Part shown: positions 1-8,226 of the stretch, piece after piece
Position numbering within the stretch: position 1 is the stretch's first letter
Layout of the letters: the number at the start of each line of letters is the position of its first letter
NCBI GenBank assembly: GCA_910577735.1
Contig: CAJTOO010000007.1
Location: forward strand, 62,350 to 126,349
Source of the DNA: an uncultured Lachnospiraceae bacterium
Lineage (GTDB): Bacteria; Bacillota; Clostridia; Lachnospirales; Lachnospiraceae
DNA: 64,000 nt
Direction: 5' to 3'
Program-made: the position numbers and the translations under genes
The notes under the pieces: model-generated
Told to the model about the DNA's origin: nothing
What the model saw: only the letters and a program-made list of their open reading frames with translations
Database searches by the model: none

Positions 1-979
1 TAGCATGCTCGTTAATTCTGCCCACACTGGGCATCAGCCGCATGGCTGCCACCGCAAAAGCGGCAAGCTGAGAGACAAAGTAGTTCATATCCGCCTCACC
101 AAAGGCCAGTTTCACCACAATCGCCACCAAAAGGCCCGTCATGGACACCGCTTCCACCATATATTTAGGCATAATGGAAATGGTTCTGGCTATCTGCAGA
201 CCCTTTGCATATTTCTTAAAATATCCCTGAAACTGATCCGTAAAATAAGACTCCCGTTCCAGAATCTTAATCTCTTTGATTCCGCCCAGCGCCTGGTTCA
301 TCCACTGGAAAATCTTCCCCTGATAGCCCTGGTTTTCCAGCCCCAGCCGCCGGCTGTATTTTCTGGTTGTCACGAAGAAGATTCCCACGAAAAAGGTCAG
401 AAAGGCCAGCACGATAATCGTGATAGATTTACTCAAAATCAACAGATACAGTACCAACACGGCACAAACCACAAGTTCAGCCACCAATTCCAATGTATAA
501 AGTACCACCTGCATAAAGCGGGAAGTGTCCTCGTGCAGACTGCGCTGCAGTGTGGCAATGTTATGGTTCAGATGAAAGGTATAGGGCTCCTTCATATAGG
601 CATCCAGAAGTCTTGTGGAAAGTTTCATCTGCGTGTTGTAGGAAAATTTAAAAATGTACTTTTTCTCTACTATCAGATATAAATTTTTGACCACATAAAT
701 AAAAATGATCACAAGGGTGAGCGCTATCATAAAATCATTTTGGGATCTGAAATGAAACCCCTCATAAACCGCACGCAGATACCAAGTATTTCCAATCTTG
801 TCCACATTCGTAAGAATCTCAATAAACGGCATGAATATCACCACTGCCGCCAGTTCCAGAAAACTTCCCGCTGCAATCGCTGCCATGAGAAGCGCTATCT
901 TCATCTTGTCTCTCCGGTCAAATATATAGGCCAGTTTGGAAAATACAAACTCTTCCTTTTTCCTTTTTTCTCTGCTCAT
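1..979 (-). CDS. PglK-like ABC transporter, membrane domain (C-terminal part cut off by window edge)
   Basis: About 326 residues are visible from the ATG at 979; the reading frame runs open off the left edge, so the ATP-binding domain would lie outside. The visible part is the six-helix membrane domain of an exporter-type ABC protein. It parallels the complete paralogue at 30341-32137 over its whole length, including a PYxxH-type segment near residue 132 and an RLMPSxxRI motif near residue 316 that Campylobacter PglK also has. PglK flips undecaprenyl-diphosphate-linked oligosaccharides; that role is inferred here from family and context. An AAAGGAG site lies 10 nt before the start. It is the most downstream gene of the block seen here. 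Confidence 0.85.
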   Translation of the reverse strand, partial: MSREKRKKEEFVFSKLAYIFDRRDKMKIALLMAAIAAGSFLELAAVVIFMPFIEILTNVDKIGNTWYLRAVYEGFHFRSQNDFMIALTLVIIFIYVVKNLYLIVEKKYIFKFSYNTQMKLSTRLLDAYMKEPYTFHLNHNIATLQRSLHEDTSRFMQVVLYTLELVAELVVCAVLVLYLLILSKSITIIVLAFLTFFVGIFFVTTRKYSRRLGLENQGYQGKIFQWMNQALGGIKEIKILERESYFTDQFQGYFKKYAKGLQIARTISIMPKYMVEAVSMTGLLVAIVVKLAFGEADMNYFVSQLAAFAVAAMRLMPSVGRINEHA

Positions 980-995
980 GTATGAACTGCTCCTT

Positions 996-1580
996 TTATC
1001 CCTGTTTTCCAAAAAGGCTCTGGCAAAGATTGCTGTGTGAATCTCTGTCACTGATCTTTCTGGCCGGTGCACCAGCCCAGGTAGTGCCTGCCTCAGTAAT
1101 ATCCCTGGTCACCACAGCGTTTGCTCCCACGGCCACATCATCTGCAATGCGGACGGCACCAATCACCTTCGCACCGCTTCCCAAATAACAGTTATCACCA
1201 ATCACTGCCGCCTCATGACTGCCGCCTGACGCACCTATCGTCACACCTTCCTGCAGACGGCAGTTTCTGCCGATCTTTGCACCCCCATGCACCACAATCG
1301 TTCCGTAGTGCACAATCGCCAATCCCGGTCCGAAAACATTGGCGGGAAGCGTCATCCCCAGGCGCACGCTCAGACGATGAAACCGATAGCCATAGTATTT
1401 TCTCAGCATATTTCCAACTGGCCCCTGTTTACAGTTTTTATAATACTCTACCCGGCGAAGCAGCCTTTCCAATTTCCATATCTCATCTCCAAAAAGACGC
1501 GGTTTCCTGTCATGCTGCCTCCCCAGTGCAAGCTGATCTTGTTTAATATATTCCTGATACTCTTCTTTACTGCTGATCAT
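996..1580 (-). CDS. Serine O-acetyltransferase-like protein (left-handed beta-helix)
   Basis: 194 residues. The second half (about residues 85-180) is a run of hexapeptide repeats (for example GAKIGRNCRLQEGVTIG and AVIGDNCYLGSGAKV) typical of the CysE/LbH_SAT acyltransferase group, which transfers acetyl from acetyl-CoA. The N-terminal half is helical and shorter than in CysE from cysteine synthesis. Placed among glycosyltransferases and ending only 16 nt before the ABC transporter gene, it more likely O-acetylates a sugar than serine. It is not a PglD-type sugar N-acetyltransferase by appearance, but that cannot be excluded by eye. Confidence 0.85.
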   Translation of the reverse strand: MISSKEEYQEYIKQDQLALGRQHDRKPRLFGDEIWKLERLLRRVEYYKNCKQGPVGNMLRKYYGYRFHRLSVRLGMTLPANVFGPGLAIVHYGTIVVHGGAKIGRNCRLQEGVTIGASGGSHEAAVIGDNCYLGSGAKVIGAVRIADDVAVGANAVVTRDITEAGTTWAGAPARKISDRDSHSNLCQSLFGKQG

Positions 1581-1742
1581 AATACAATACCTTTTCTAAT
1601 TAACGGAAATTGAGATATCCTTATCTATGCCACTGTTATATCACGATAACCTGCGGTCATCCCACATTGCCGGCTGCTCTTCCTACAGTGCCTCCGTTTC
1701 CTGCCCCGTCCTGATACATCCTGTTTCTTCGGTCCGCATATT

Positions 1743-2606
1743 CTATAACCACATCTTCACCTGGGAAAGATACTCTGTATATCCGGCCTCCCTGTTGGCC
1801 GCCTCTCCCTCAATCTCGTGTTTACCAAGCTTACATTTATCCGGCGTCTGTCTCACATACCACTCATACTCCAGATCCATATTTCCGATGTCCAGCACAC
1901 GATAACCTTTCCTGAATAATTCCAACGCAAGGAACTTGGCCGCCACCCCCACCGACAATAAGAACAGCCTGTCCTTTCCATAAGCCTCACAGGCACTGAG
2001 AATCCGGGGAATGGCTGCATAGGCATCTCTGGGCGGACAGATGATCCGCTCCACACTTGCCGCCAAAGCAAACAGATCGTTTCCTACGCCGTTGTGGGTC
2101 TTGGTACCCTCTACCACCACAATCTTTTTATTTTCCCATATTTTCCTGATTTTGGCAAACCATCTGTCGCAATTACCGCGGTCTGCAGCATAATAATAGC
2201 AGCGCGACACAAAGGTAGTATAGTAAATCCTCTCAGGATTACAATATCTTTCATATGTTTTTCTGCAGAAAAGCAGATGATCTTTCCAGAACTGCCTGCT
2301 GGCTTTATGGTGATCGGAAAGAGTCTCAAATATCCCCGGTATGGTCACTATCAGGTCATCATAAGAATAAGCCAGTATATCGGCCAGTCCACTGGCAATC
2401 TCCGGGGAGGCTTTCTGCAGCATCAGATCCCCGCCCTTGATCATCACGATCTCTCCGTCCCCGAACCGAACCATGCTTTTATCGGTTTGCAGCAGTTCGT
2501 CGATGGTCTCATCGATGGTATGCACCTTAATGTGATTATGGAGTATATTTTTTTCATATAGAAAATAGACGATTGCCGCCAAACTATCTTTTATTCTTCT
2601 TTTCAT
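1743..2606 (-). CDS. DUF1792 / SP_1767-family glycosyltransferase (GT-D fold)
   Basis: 287 residues. The pattern SMVRFGDGEIVMIKG near residues 44-58 carries the GDGE acidic motif of the DUF1792 family. Further family features are the long central block with CNPERIYYTTF and the C-terminal VVVEGTKTHNG, LLSVGVAAKFLA and RVLDIGNMDLEY segments. The family was structurally defined as a separate metal-dependent glycosyltransferase fold (GT-D) from a streptococcal adhesin-glycosylating enzyme. Here it is a stand-alone domain of full family length. The ribosome site is weak. About 160 bp separate its stop from the start of the acetyltransferase gene downstream; I see no further gene there. Confidence 0.85.
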   Translation of the reverse strand: MKRRIKDSLAAIVYFLYEKNILHNHIKVHTIDETIDELLQTDKSMVRFGDGEIVMIKGGDLMLQKASPEIASGLADILAYSYDDLIVTIPGIFETLSDHHKASRQFWKDHLLFCRKTYERYCNPERIYYTTFVSRCYYYAADRGNCDRWFAKIRKIWENKKIVVVEGTKTHNGVGNDLFALAASVERIICPPRDAYAAIPRILSACEAYGKDRLFLLSVGVAAKFLALELFRKGYRVLDIGNMDLEYEWYVRQTPDKCKLGKHEIEGEAANREAGYTEYLSQVKMWL

Positions 2607-2663
2607 GTTTTATCTGCTTACTTTCCATTCCCTGATTGGTTTATCTGCCTGCTCTTCCTGCCC

Positions 2664-3812
2664 TCAATACAGATGTTCCTGCAAAATCCGCTCTCTCATT
2701 CCCATCACAGTATCATAATAAGTTTCAAAATTATATTTCTCTGCCACAGCACGATATCCGGCCGCCCCCATGTGAAGCATGCGCATCCTGTCACGCAACA
2801 TATCATCCAATTTCCCGAACAGATCTTCCTCATCGCAGTCTTTAAACCATAATCCGGTAACCCCATTTTCCACATAGCAGGCCGTACCATTGGTGTCACT
2901 GACTATCACCGGCAGGGAATAACTCATGGCTTCCAGCTGGGAAACGGACGCCATCTCCAGCGTGCTTGGAATCACATACAAATCTGCCGCCAGATATTCC
3001 TTCTCCATATCCCGCCTGGCCACGTTGGTCTTAACCGCTACGATATCTTCCATGTTATGTTCTCTGACATATCGTCTTACCTGTTCACAATATTCTTTCT
3101 GGAAGTGGTTCGTGGCTTCCCCAACCAGCGTCAGACGTATCCTGTATTGATCCTTAAGCCGTTCCACAACACGAAGCAGCATCAGGTGATGTTTTCTGAT
3201 CTCATACTTGCCGATACAGAGCATATGTATCGTTTCGTCCATAAAATACTTCCGTTTATCCGGTGCACACTGCGGCTGCGTCACAAAAGGCACGAAATAA
3301 TCCTTCGTCCCGATGGACGTTCCCGGCTTCTTACTCCCCATCACAGGCGTCATGCGCACCTTCGGAGAACATCTGTCCACCAGACGATGCACAAGATCCG
3401 TCTTGGCAGGCGGCGCCCAAAGCGGGTTCTGGTTATAAAGAATACAGGGATATCCCTTTTTCTTACAAATGTGATAGGCCGCCATGGAATACAGGGATCG
3501 TTCCCGCAAAATTACCACATCCGGCGAGAACTCACAAATCAGCTTCCGCAGTTTCCCCATCGGCGGAAATCCATGCTGAATCTTAAATACAATCGCCGTG
3601 GGGTCTTTTCTGTGTATTACCTTCACATACAGAAAGTCAAGCAGCTTATAGAGGGGAGAATATCCCAGCACAATCGGCGTCACATAAGAATAATCCTCGA
3701 TAATCGCCGCATAATGGCTGATGAAGCGTACCTCATGTCCCTGCTCCACAAGCCCTTTCATAACATCCATCTGATTCGTATGATAACGCGGCGCCACATA
3801 CAGAAATCTCAT
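2664..3812 (-). CDS. GT4 glycosyltransferase
   Basis: 382 residues from the ATG at 3812. A TTG 12 nt upstream is in frame, but it overlaps the GGAGGAG ribosome site that serves the ATG, so the ATG is the start. GT-B fold: N-terminal MRFLYVAPRY strand, an acceptor-side domain to about residue 190, then a donor domain with VGEATN and the EX7E motif in PSTLEMASVSQLEAMSY near residue 292. GT4 enzymes are retaining transferases using nucleotide-activated sugars at the cytoplasmic face. The donor sugar cannot be read from sequence. The gene lies between a radical SAM enzyme and a DUF1792 transferase. Confidence 0.9.
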   Translation of the reverse strand: MRFLYVAPRYHTNQMDVMKGLVEQGHEVRFISHYAAIIEDYSYVTPIVLGYSPLYKLLDFLYVKVIHRKDPTAIVFKIQHGFPPMGKLRKLICEFSPDVVILRERSLYSMAAYHICKKKGYPCILYNQNPLWAPPAKTDLVHRLVDRCSPKVRMTPVMGSKKPGTSIGTKDYFVPFVTQPQCAPDKRKYFMDETIHMLCIGKYEIRKHHLMLLRVVERLKDQYRIRLTLVGEATNHFQKEYCEQVRRYVREHNMEDIVAVKTNVARRDMEKEYLAADLYVIPSTLEMASVSQLEAMSYSLPVIVSDTNGTACYVENGVTGLWFKDCDEEDLFGKLDDMLRDRMRMLHMGAAGYRAVAEKYNFETYYDTVMGMRERILQEHLY

Positions 3813-3833
3813 ATTCTCCTCCAATGCAAATCG

Positions 3834-3855
3834 TTTATGACATATTTGTCATAAA
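3834..3855. repeat. Perfect palindrome between radical SAM gene and GT4 gene
   Basis: Arms TTTATGACA (3834-3842) and TGTCATAAA (3847-3855) around a TATT loop. It sits 12 nt behind the stop codon of the radical SAM gene. A near copy occurs at 33222-33241, also directly behind a stop. There is no following U-run, so it is not a standard terminator; it may be a protein-binding site or a short dispersed repeat. Confidence 0.7.
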
Positions 3856-3867
3856 AAGACAGCCAAC

Positions 3868-4875
3868 TCAGTCTATGTCAATATATTTATTCTCCCGCAG
3901 GCTGTACTTCCCGCCTTTCAGGAACTTATGCCTGACCACCCACCAGCCAGGCACCCAGATATACTTATGCATGGCCGGAGACGCACTGCCGATCATCCAG
4001 CAGTTCCTGTCACAGCTTCGTGTACATCTGCGTACTTCTTCCGCCTGCGGAGAATTCCACAGTTCCTCCCAGCTCTGCTTTCGCAGATTACCCATAACCG
4101 CCTTCTTCTCCATGCCGTTGCAGGGAATCACATCACAGAAAGGATCGATAAAAAAGGCGTTCCGGGACATATCGCAGGGAAGGAGCCTCTTGTTGCCATA
4201 GATATAATTGATCAGTCCATGATTAAAATAGGCCCGGAACCACTTCTTGGGAGATTTGCTCTTCAATAGTTCATTAATCAGCTTCTCAAAATTCTGCGCC
4301 ACCTTGTACTTGTCATCTATCTTATTATCCGTCTTACGGAAATAGAAAGAATTGTGCAGGGTGGCCGTGGCAAATTCCATATTCATGTCGTTGGCAATAT
4401 TGTAAAGCGGCACCAGATCCTCGCAGTTCATATCCTGTACCGTCATACCGAATCCCACATCCGGGTGTTTCATTTCCACCAGCGTCTTCAAGGTCTTATA
4501 CCCTCTGTTAAAGCCATCCGGAATTCCCCGAATCTTATCATTGGTCTCCTGCAGGCCCTCAATGCTGATGCGGATTCCCACTTTGGGAAACTCCCGGCAG
4601 AGCGCAATGATACGGTCTGTAAAGTAGCCGTTAGTAGATATGACAATTCTGTCAGATTTTTTATACAATTCCCGAACGATATCCGGGATATCCTGTCTGA
4701 TAAAAGGCTCCCCGCCAGTGATATTGGTAAACGCCATCTCCGGCAGTTTTCTGATATCCTCCAGTGTAATCTCCTCCTCCGGTCTCGTGGGATCCTTGAA
4801 GCAGTCACACATATTGCATCTTGCATTGCATCTATAAGTCACAATGACAGTTCCATATAATGTTCTTTTTGCCAT
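3868..4875 (-). CDS. Radical SAM protein with SPASM-like C-terminus
   Basis: 335 residues. The CX3CX2C motif for the 4Fe-4S cluster and S-adenosylmethionine is CNARCNMC at residues 16-23. NITGGEPFIR is the GGEP motif that binds the methionine amino group. The C-terminal third holds at least six further cysteines (CDMS, CDV, CNGM and the CTRSCDRNC cluster), which fits a SPASM/Twitch domain binding extra iron-sulfur clusters. The reaction is unknown; radical SAM enzymes in sugar pathways epimerise, dehydrate or deoxygenate sugars, so a sugar-modifying role is inference. It is flanked by GT4 genes on both sides and has an AGGAGC ribosome site. Confidence 0.88.
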   Translation of the reverse strand: MAKRTLYGTVIVTYRCNARCNMCDCFKDPTRPEEEITLEDIRKLPEMAFTNITGGEPFIRQDIPDIVRELYKKSDRIVISTNGYFTDRIIALCREFPKVGIRISIEGLQETNDKIRGIPDGFNRGYKTLKTLVEMKHPDVGFGMTVQDMNCEDLVPLYNIANDMNMEFATATLHNSFYFRKTDNKIDDKYKVAQNFEKLINELLKSKSPKKWFRAYFNHGLINYIYGNKRLLPCDMSRNAFFIDPFCDVIPCNGMEKKAVMGNLRKQSWEELWNSPQAEEVRRCTRSCDRNCWMIGSASPAMHKYIWVPGWWVVRHKFLKGGKYSLRENKYIDID

Positions 4876-4939
4876 TTTAACGCTCCTTGCTCATGTCGGA
4901 TGTTCGTCAAATGTATGCATAGCTTCATGCAAGCATGAT

Positions 4940-6148
4940 CTATGCATACACTTTCCTCACTATTTTATCACAATATACTTCCACTGTGTCAAAATTTATC
5001 TCCTTACAGTTATCACTGTATTTCCGGCACACTTCCGGATGTTCCCACAAATCCCTGATATGCTCTGTCAGTTCCTCCACATCGCCGCCGCGGAAAATCT
5101 CTCCTGTTGTGCCTGCCTGCACCAGTTCCGGTGCACCGCCAAGGTCTGATACCAATACCGGCGTACCGTATACCAGGGACTCCATCACAGAAAAGGGGCC
5201 GTTCTCATACCATTCTGACGGATAAACACTGAACCTTGCTCCAGCAATCAATTCTTTCAGGGCATCTCCTGTCACAAATCCTTTGTTTGTCACATTTGCC
5301 ACCTGTTCCACCTGCTCCTGCAAAGGGCCTGTCCCTGCAAACACAAAGGGAATCTGCGGCAATTTCCTGCAGGCATCTAATAAGGTCCGGGTTCCCTTTT
5401 CCTGGGAAAACCGCCCGAAATACAGCACATAATCCCTGGCCCGCTCCTGTCTGCTGACCTCTTTGGCATCTTTGTCGATAAAGTTACGAAGCATCACCGT
5501 CTTTTCTGCCAGAATCGGATTGGTGTCCAGCTGCTTTTTCATAAATTCACTGGGACAGATAATCACGTCCACCATACCGTAAGTGCGGCGCTTCTCATAA
5601 AACCTGGCTTCTATCGTGCCAAGCAGGCTCTTCACCCTGGAGTTATGGATACAGCGGTTCTTACTGCAATTTCTAAACTGTCCGTCCCGGCAGGCGAAAC
5701 AAATCTGCCCTGTGGCAGGTATCCGCATCATATGATTGGGGCATACCCACTGATAATCATGGGCCGTATACACGATTCTGACCCGTCTTCCCGTCTTTTT
5801 TTCATAGGCACGCACCGCGTAAATCACAGAGGGCGTAAGCTGGAAATTGATATTATTCAGATGCACCACATCCGGCTTCATATCCCGAAGTACCGCACCC
5901 ATCTTCCGCTTTGCCTCAACAGAATAAATAATGCGGAAGGGGTACAGCAGTTTCTTGAGCCTGCCCGTATGAAAATCCATATTGGAAGTGTAACATTCCA
6001 GTCGGTTACCGACGATACGGTTCTCATGTTCCATGCCAAAATACTGCACTTCATGTCCCTTCCTCTGTAATTCTTCCCCTAATTTAAAGATATAAGTCTC
6101 CGACCCTCCATTCTGATACAAAAACTTATTAACCATCAAAATCTTCAT
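4940..6148 (-). CDS. GT4 glycosyltransferase with cysteine-rich insert
   Basis: 402 residues. Starts MKILMVNKF with a glycine-rich loop (QNGGSETYI) and has the EX7E motif in PSEWYENGPFSVMES near residue 311. Between about residues 145 and 180 there is a cluster of six cysteines (CPNH, CFAC, NCSKNRC), a known feature of one GT4 subgroup and probably a metal site. Retaining glycosyltransferase using a nucleotide sugar; the specific sugar is not predictable. It follows the CotH-family gene after a 206-bp gap that carries repeats. Confidence 0.9.
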   Translation of the reverse strand: MKILMVNKFLYQNGGSETYIFKLGEELQRKGHEVQYFGMEHENRIVGNRLECYTSNMDFHTGRLKKLLYPFRIIYSVEAKRKMGAVLRDMKPDVVHLNNINFQLTPSVIYAVRAYEKKTGRRVRIVYTAHDYQWVCPNHMMRIPATGQICFACRDGQFRNCSKNRCIHNSRVKSLLGTIEARFYEKRRTYGMVDVIICPSEFMKKQLDTNPILAEKTVMLRNFIDKDAKEVSRQERARDYVLYFGRFSQEKGTRTLLDACRKLPQIPFVFAGTGPLQEQVEQVANVTNKGFVTGDALKELIAGARFSVYPSEWYENGPFSVMESLVYGTPVLVSDLGGAPELVQAGTTGEIFRGGDVEELTEHIRDLWEHPEVCRKYSDNCKEINFDTVEVYCDKIVRKVYA

Positions 6149-6194
6149 ACGTCCCTCTCACCTCTAACCACCAAACAATATCTCATATCACCAA

Positions 6195-6317
6195 GAAAAT
6201 ACCTCTTAACACCTCTCATACCATCACCACGAAGAATGTCACCCAAGACTTCTCTCACTAACACACCGGAAAATGCCTCTTAACACCTCCCACCATACCA
6301 GCGCCGCGGAGAATGCC
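6195..6317. repeat. Diverged direct repeat, 74-bp offset
   Basis: Two related stretches of about 45 bp begin at 6195 and 6269. Both contain CCTCTTAACACCTC followed by a CATACCA- or CATACCATC-type string and end in GAATGTC or GAATGCC. They fill the spacer between the CotH-family gene and the next GT4 gene. No promoter was recognised here. Confidence 0.5.
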
Positions 6318-6350
6318 CCAAAAAGGGCATTCTATAGAACTTCTTCTTGT
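6308..6350. repeat. Stop-adjacent palindromic element, shortened copy
   Basis: Contains a hairpin with arms AGAATGCCC (6310-6318) and GGGCATTCT (6325-6333), then GAACTTCTTCTTGT, which matches the right end of the larger element at 15856-15967. It lies 4 nt behind the stop codon of the CotH-family gene. It looks like a decayed or partial copy of the same family. Confidence 0.65.
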
Positions 6351-6354
6351 GCCC

Positions 6355-8226
6355 CTATTCCCATTTCGCATTATATAATCCCATATCTTCATAGACCGGT
6401 ATATAGGGGCTCCACTTTTCGCCGCTGTACTCATAAATCCACCCCTGATATTTAGAAGCATCATACGGAAGCGGCTCCCTCAGCTCTTCCCCATCCATCA
6501 CATCCATGGTGCCCACCACACCCTCATAAACCGAATAGGTGAGATGGTGCATCTGTCCATTGGATGGCACCGGGAACTCTTCGTGGGGCACATTCCATCG
6601 TTCACACAGATAGTTCAGTCTCTTGGCAATAAAAAACTTGGTATATTTCACATTGGCATAATAATCCTTGTAGTTTCCCGAAGATTTGCCCTTGAGGTTC
6701 TTATCCTGCCACATCACCTGATCCATCTTCACGGAATCCTCTATCTCCTCCACATATTCATCAATCCCGGTGCTTAATAGTCTCTCAAAATAAGGCAGCA
6801 GGTTCTCATACTTCTTCAACATCTCCTCCTGAAACTCCGGCGTATCATAAAGGAGGAGATACCAGTTCAGAATAGAATCAAACAATTTTGAGTGATCCAC
6901 CACAGAGTATGTGTAATCCACAAATTTCCCCTCCATGGCCTCCACATTCCGTTCCCCGAAGGTATGCTCATAATCCCATACAGGCCCGGTGTAAAGTTTG
7001 TCCTCTCCCACGTCCTTATAGAAATACATACTGGTGACTGCCACATCCGTATCCAGTGAAATCTCATCCACCAAAAAGGCGCTGACCAGACTGTCCAGAT
7101 CCAGATAATCCCATACTGCCGGGTCGCCGTTTTGCACCATCTGGTCAATCCGATCCACGTATCCGGAAATATAGTCCACCTGCTCTTTAGAAGCATGGGC
7201 CGGCTCCTTAATGCTGAACATAAAGCCGGCAGAAGTCACAAATCCGTTCCGTTCCTCTCCATAGTATTCTGCCGTATCTTTCTCAATCAGGTAGCCTCCG
7301 TCAATGGTATTGACCCGGTCCAGCAGATAACCCTTTTTATTCTCTTCCTCAAAGTGAACCGCCTCATCAATATTGGGATTAAACTGCCGGTTTTCCTTTT
7401 CCAGGTTATAAATGTCCACCCGTCCTTCTCCCACTGTCACCGATTCTGTGAGAAGATAAATACCTGCATATTCACCGTTAAAATATAAATCCACCCAGGT
7501 TCCCTGCACAGCGTTGGCAATCCCCAGTTCTTCCGCAATATCGAGGGCGATTTTGCTGTTCAGTCTGCTTCCTTCACTCCACAGGGCAAGCAGACGCCAT
7601 TTATCCCCTTTGCGCAGACCGCAGAGGGGATATTTATCCTCTAATTTGATGGTATAAGGCTTCTTGGGTCTGTTCCAGGACACGTTTCCACGGGAAACAA
7701 TCTTAGGCAGAACATTCTGATATTCCGTCATACCGTTTGCAAGAATAACACAGATATCTCCTGACTCCAGGTTGTGCCGCTGCTCGTTCACATACTCCAT
7801 ATTACCGCTCTGTGTGTTAATAAAAATAGACGGTATATTAGCGGATTTCATGAAAGTGACTGCATAGTTTCTGACCTCATAAGACTCCCCCACTATCGTC
7901 ACCATGTATTCTGTGTCGTCTTCCCAGGTAAAAACATCTCCCGCTTCATATCTTTCCCCTGCAATCTGCAGGCCGTCCGTTCCCAGATCCCCCACTTTAA
8001 CCTTATGATGATCAACGCAGGAAGGCAGGAAGAAATAAGACTTTCCGTCTTCCTCGTCCTGCCACAGACCCACTTTATTGGTGCTTTGCTGCATATTTAC
8101 ATCCACATAGGGTATACCCTCACCTATCTGCAGCACCACACTGTTTTGCTCTGTATAATACTGGTAAAACAGCGCCGCTGCCAATACCAATGCCAGAATA
8201 AATCCCATGCAATATCTCTTCCGCAT
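6355..8226 (-). CDS. CotH-family kinase-like protein, membrane-anchored
   Basis: 623 residues. An N-terminal hydrophobic segment (about residues 6-22) follows a KKR-type positive start, so the protein is probably exported and membrane-anchored. An N-terminal beta-rich region of about 130 residues precedes the CotH domain. The CotH domain shows GNVSWNRPKKPYTIKL, KWRLLALWSEGSRLNSK, a FLVDEISLDTDVAV segment and GPVWDYEHTFGE, which match the nucleotide- and metal-binding blocks of CotH. CotH proteins are atypical protein kinases known from spore coats; here the target is unknown, perhaps a wall protein or glycan. Its start overlaps the stop of the upstream GT26-GT4 gene by 1 nt (TAATG). Confidence 0.85.
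   Translation of the reverse strand: MRKRYCMGFILALVLAAALFYQYYTEQNSVVLQIGEGIPYVDVNMQQSTNKVGLWQDEEDGKSYFFLPSCVDHHKVKVGDLGTDGLQIAGERYEAGDVFTWEDDTEYMVTIVGESYEVRNYAVTFMKSANIPSIFINTQSGNMEYVNEQRHNLESGDICVILANGMTEYQNVLPKIVSRGNVSWNRPKKPYTIKLEDKYPLCGLRKGDKWRLLALWSEGSRLNSKIALDIAEELGIANAVQGTWVDLYFNGEYAGIYLLTESVTVGEGRVDIYNLEKENRQFNPNIDEAVHFEEENKKGYLLDRVNTIDGGYLIEKDTAEYYGEERNGFVTSAGFMFSIKEPAHASKEQVDYISGYVDRIDQMVQNGDPAVWDYLDLDSLVSAFLVDEISLDTDVAVTSMYFYKDVGEDKLYTGPVWDYEHTFGERNVEAMEGKFVDYTYSVVDHSKLFDSILNWYLLLYDTPEFQEEMLKKYENLLPYFERLLSTGIDEYVEEIEDSVKMDQVMWQDKNLKGKSSGNYKDYYANVKYTKFFIAKRLNYLCERWNVPHEEFPVPSNGQMHHLTYSVYEGVVGTMDVMDGEELREPLPYDASKYQGWIYEYSGEKWSPYIPVYEDMGLYNAKWE

Noticed and set aside
5..682. Plus-strand frame of 225 codons at the left edge
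   Set aside because: The minus strand here encodes a clear ABC transporter membrane domain; the plus frame is its shadow.
3057..3854. Long plus-strand open frame of 265 codons
   Set aside because: It is antisense to the GT4 gene, its translation is His- and Arg-rich with no family pattern, and no ribosome site is present. The same holds for the other plus-strand frames, for example 45294-46139.
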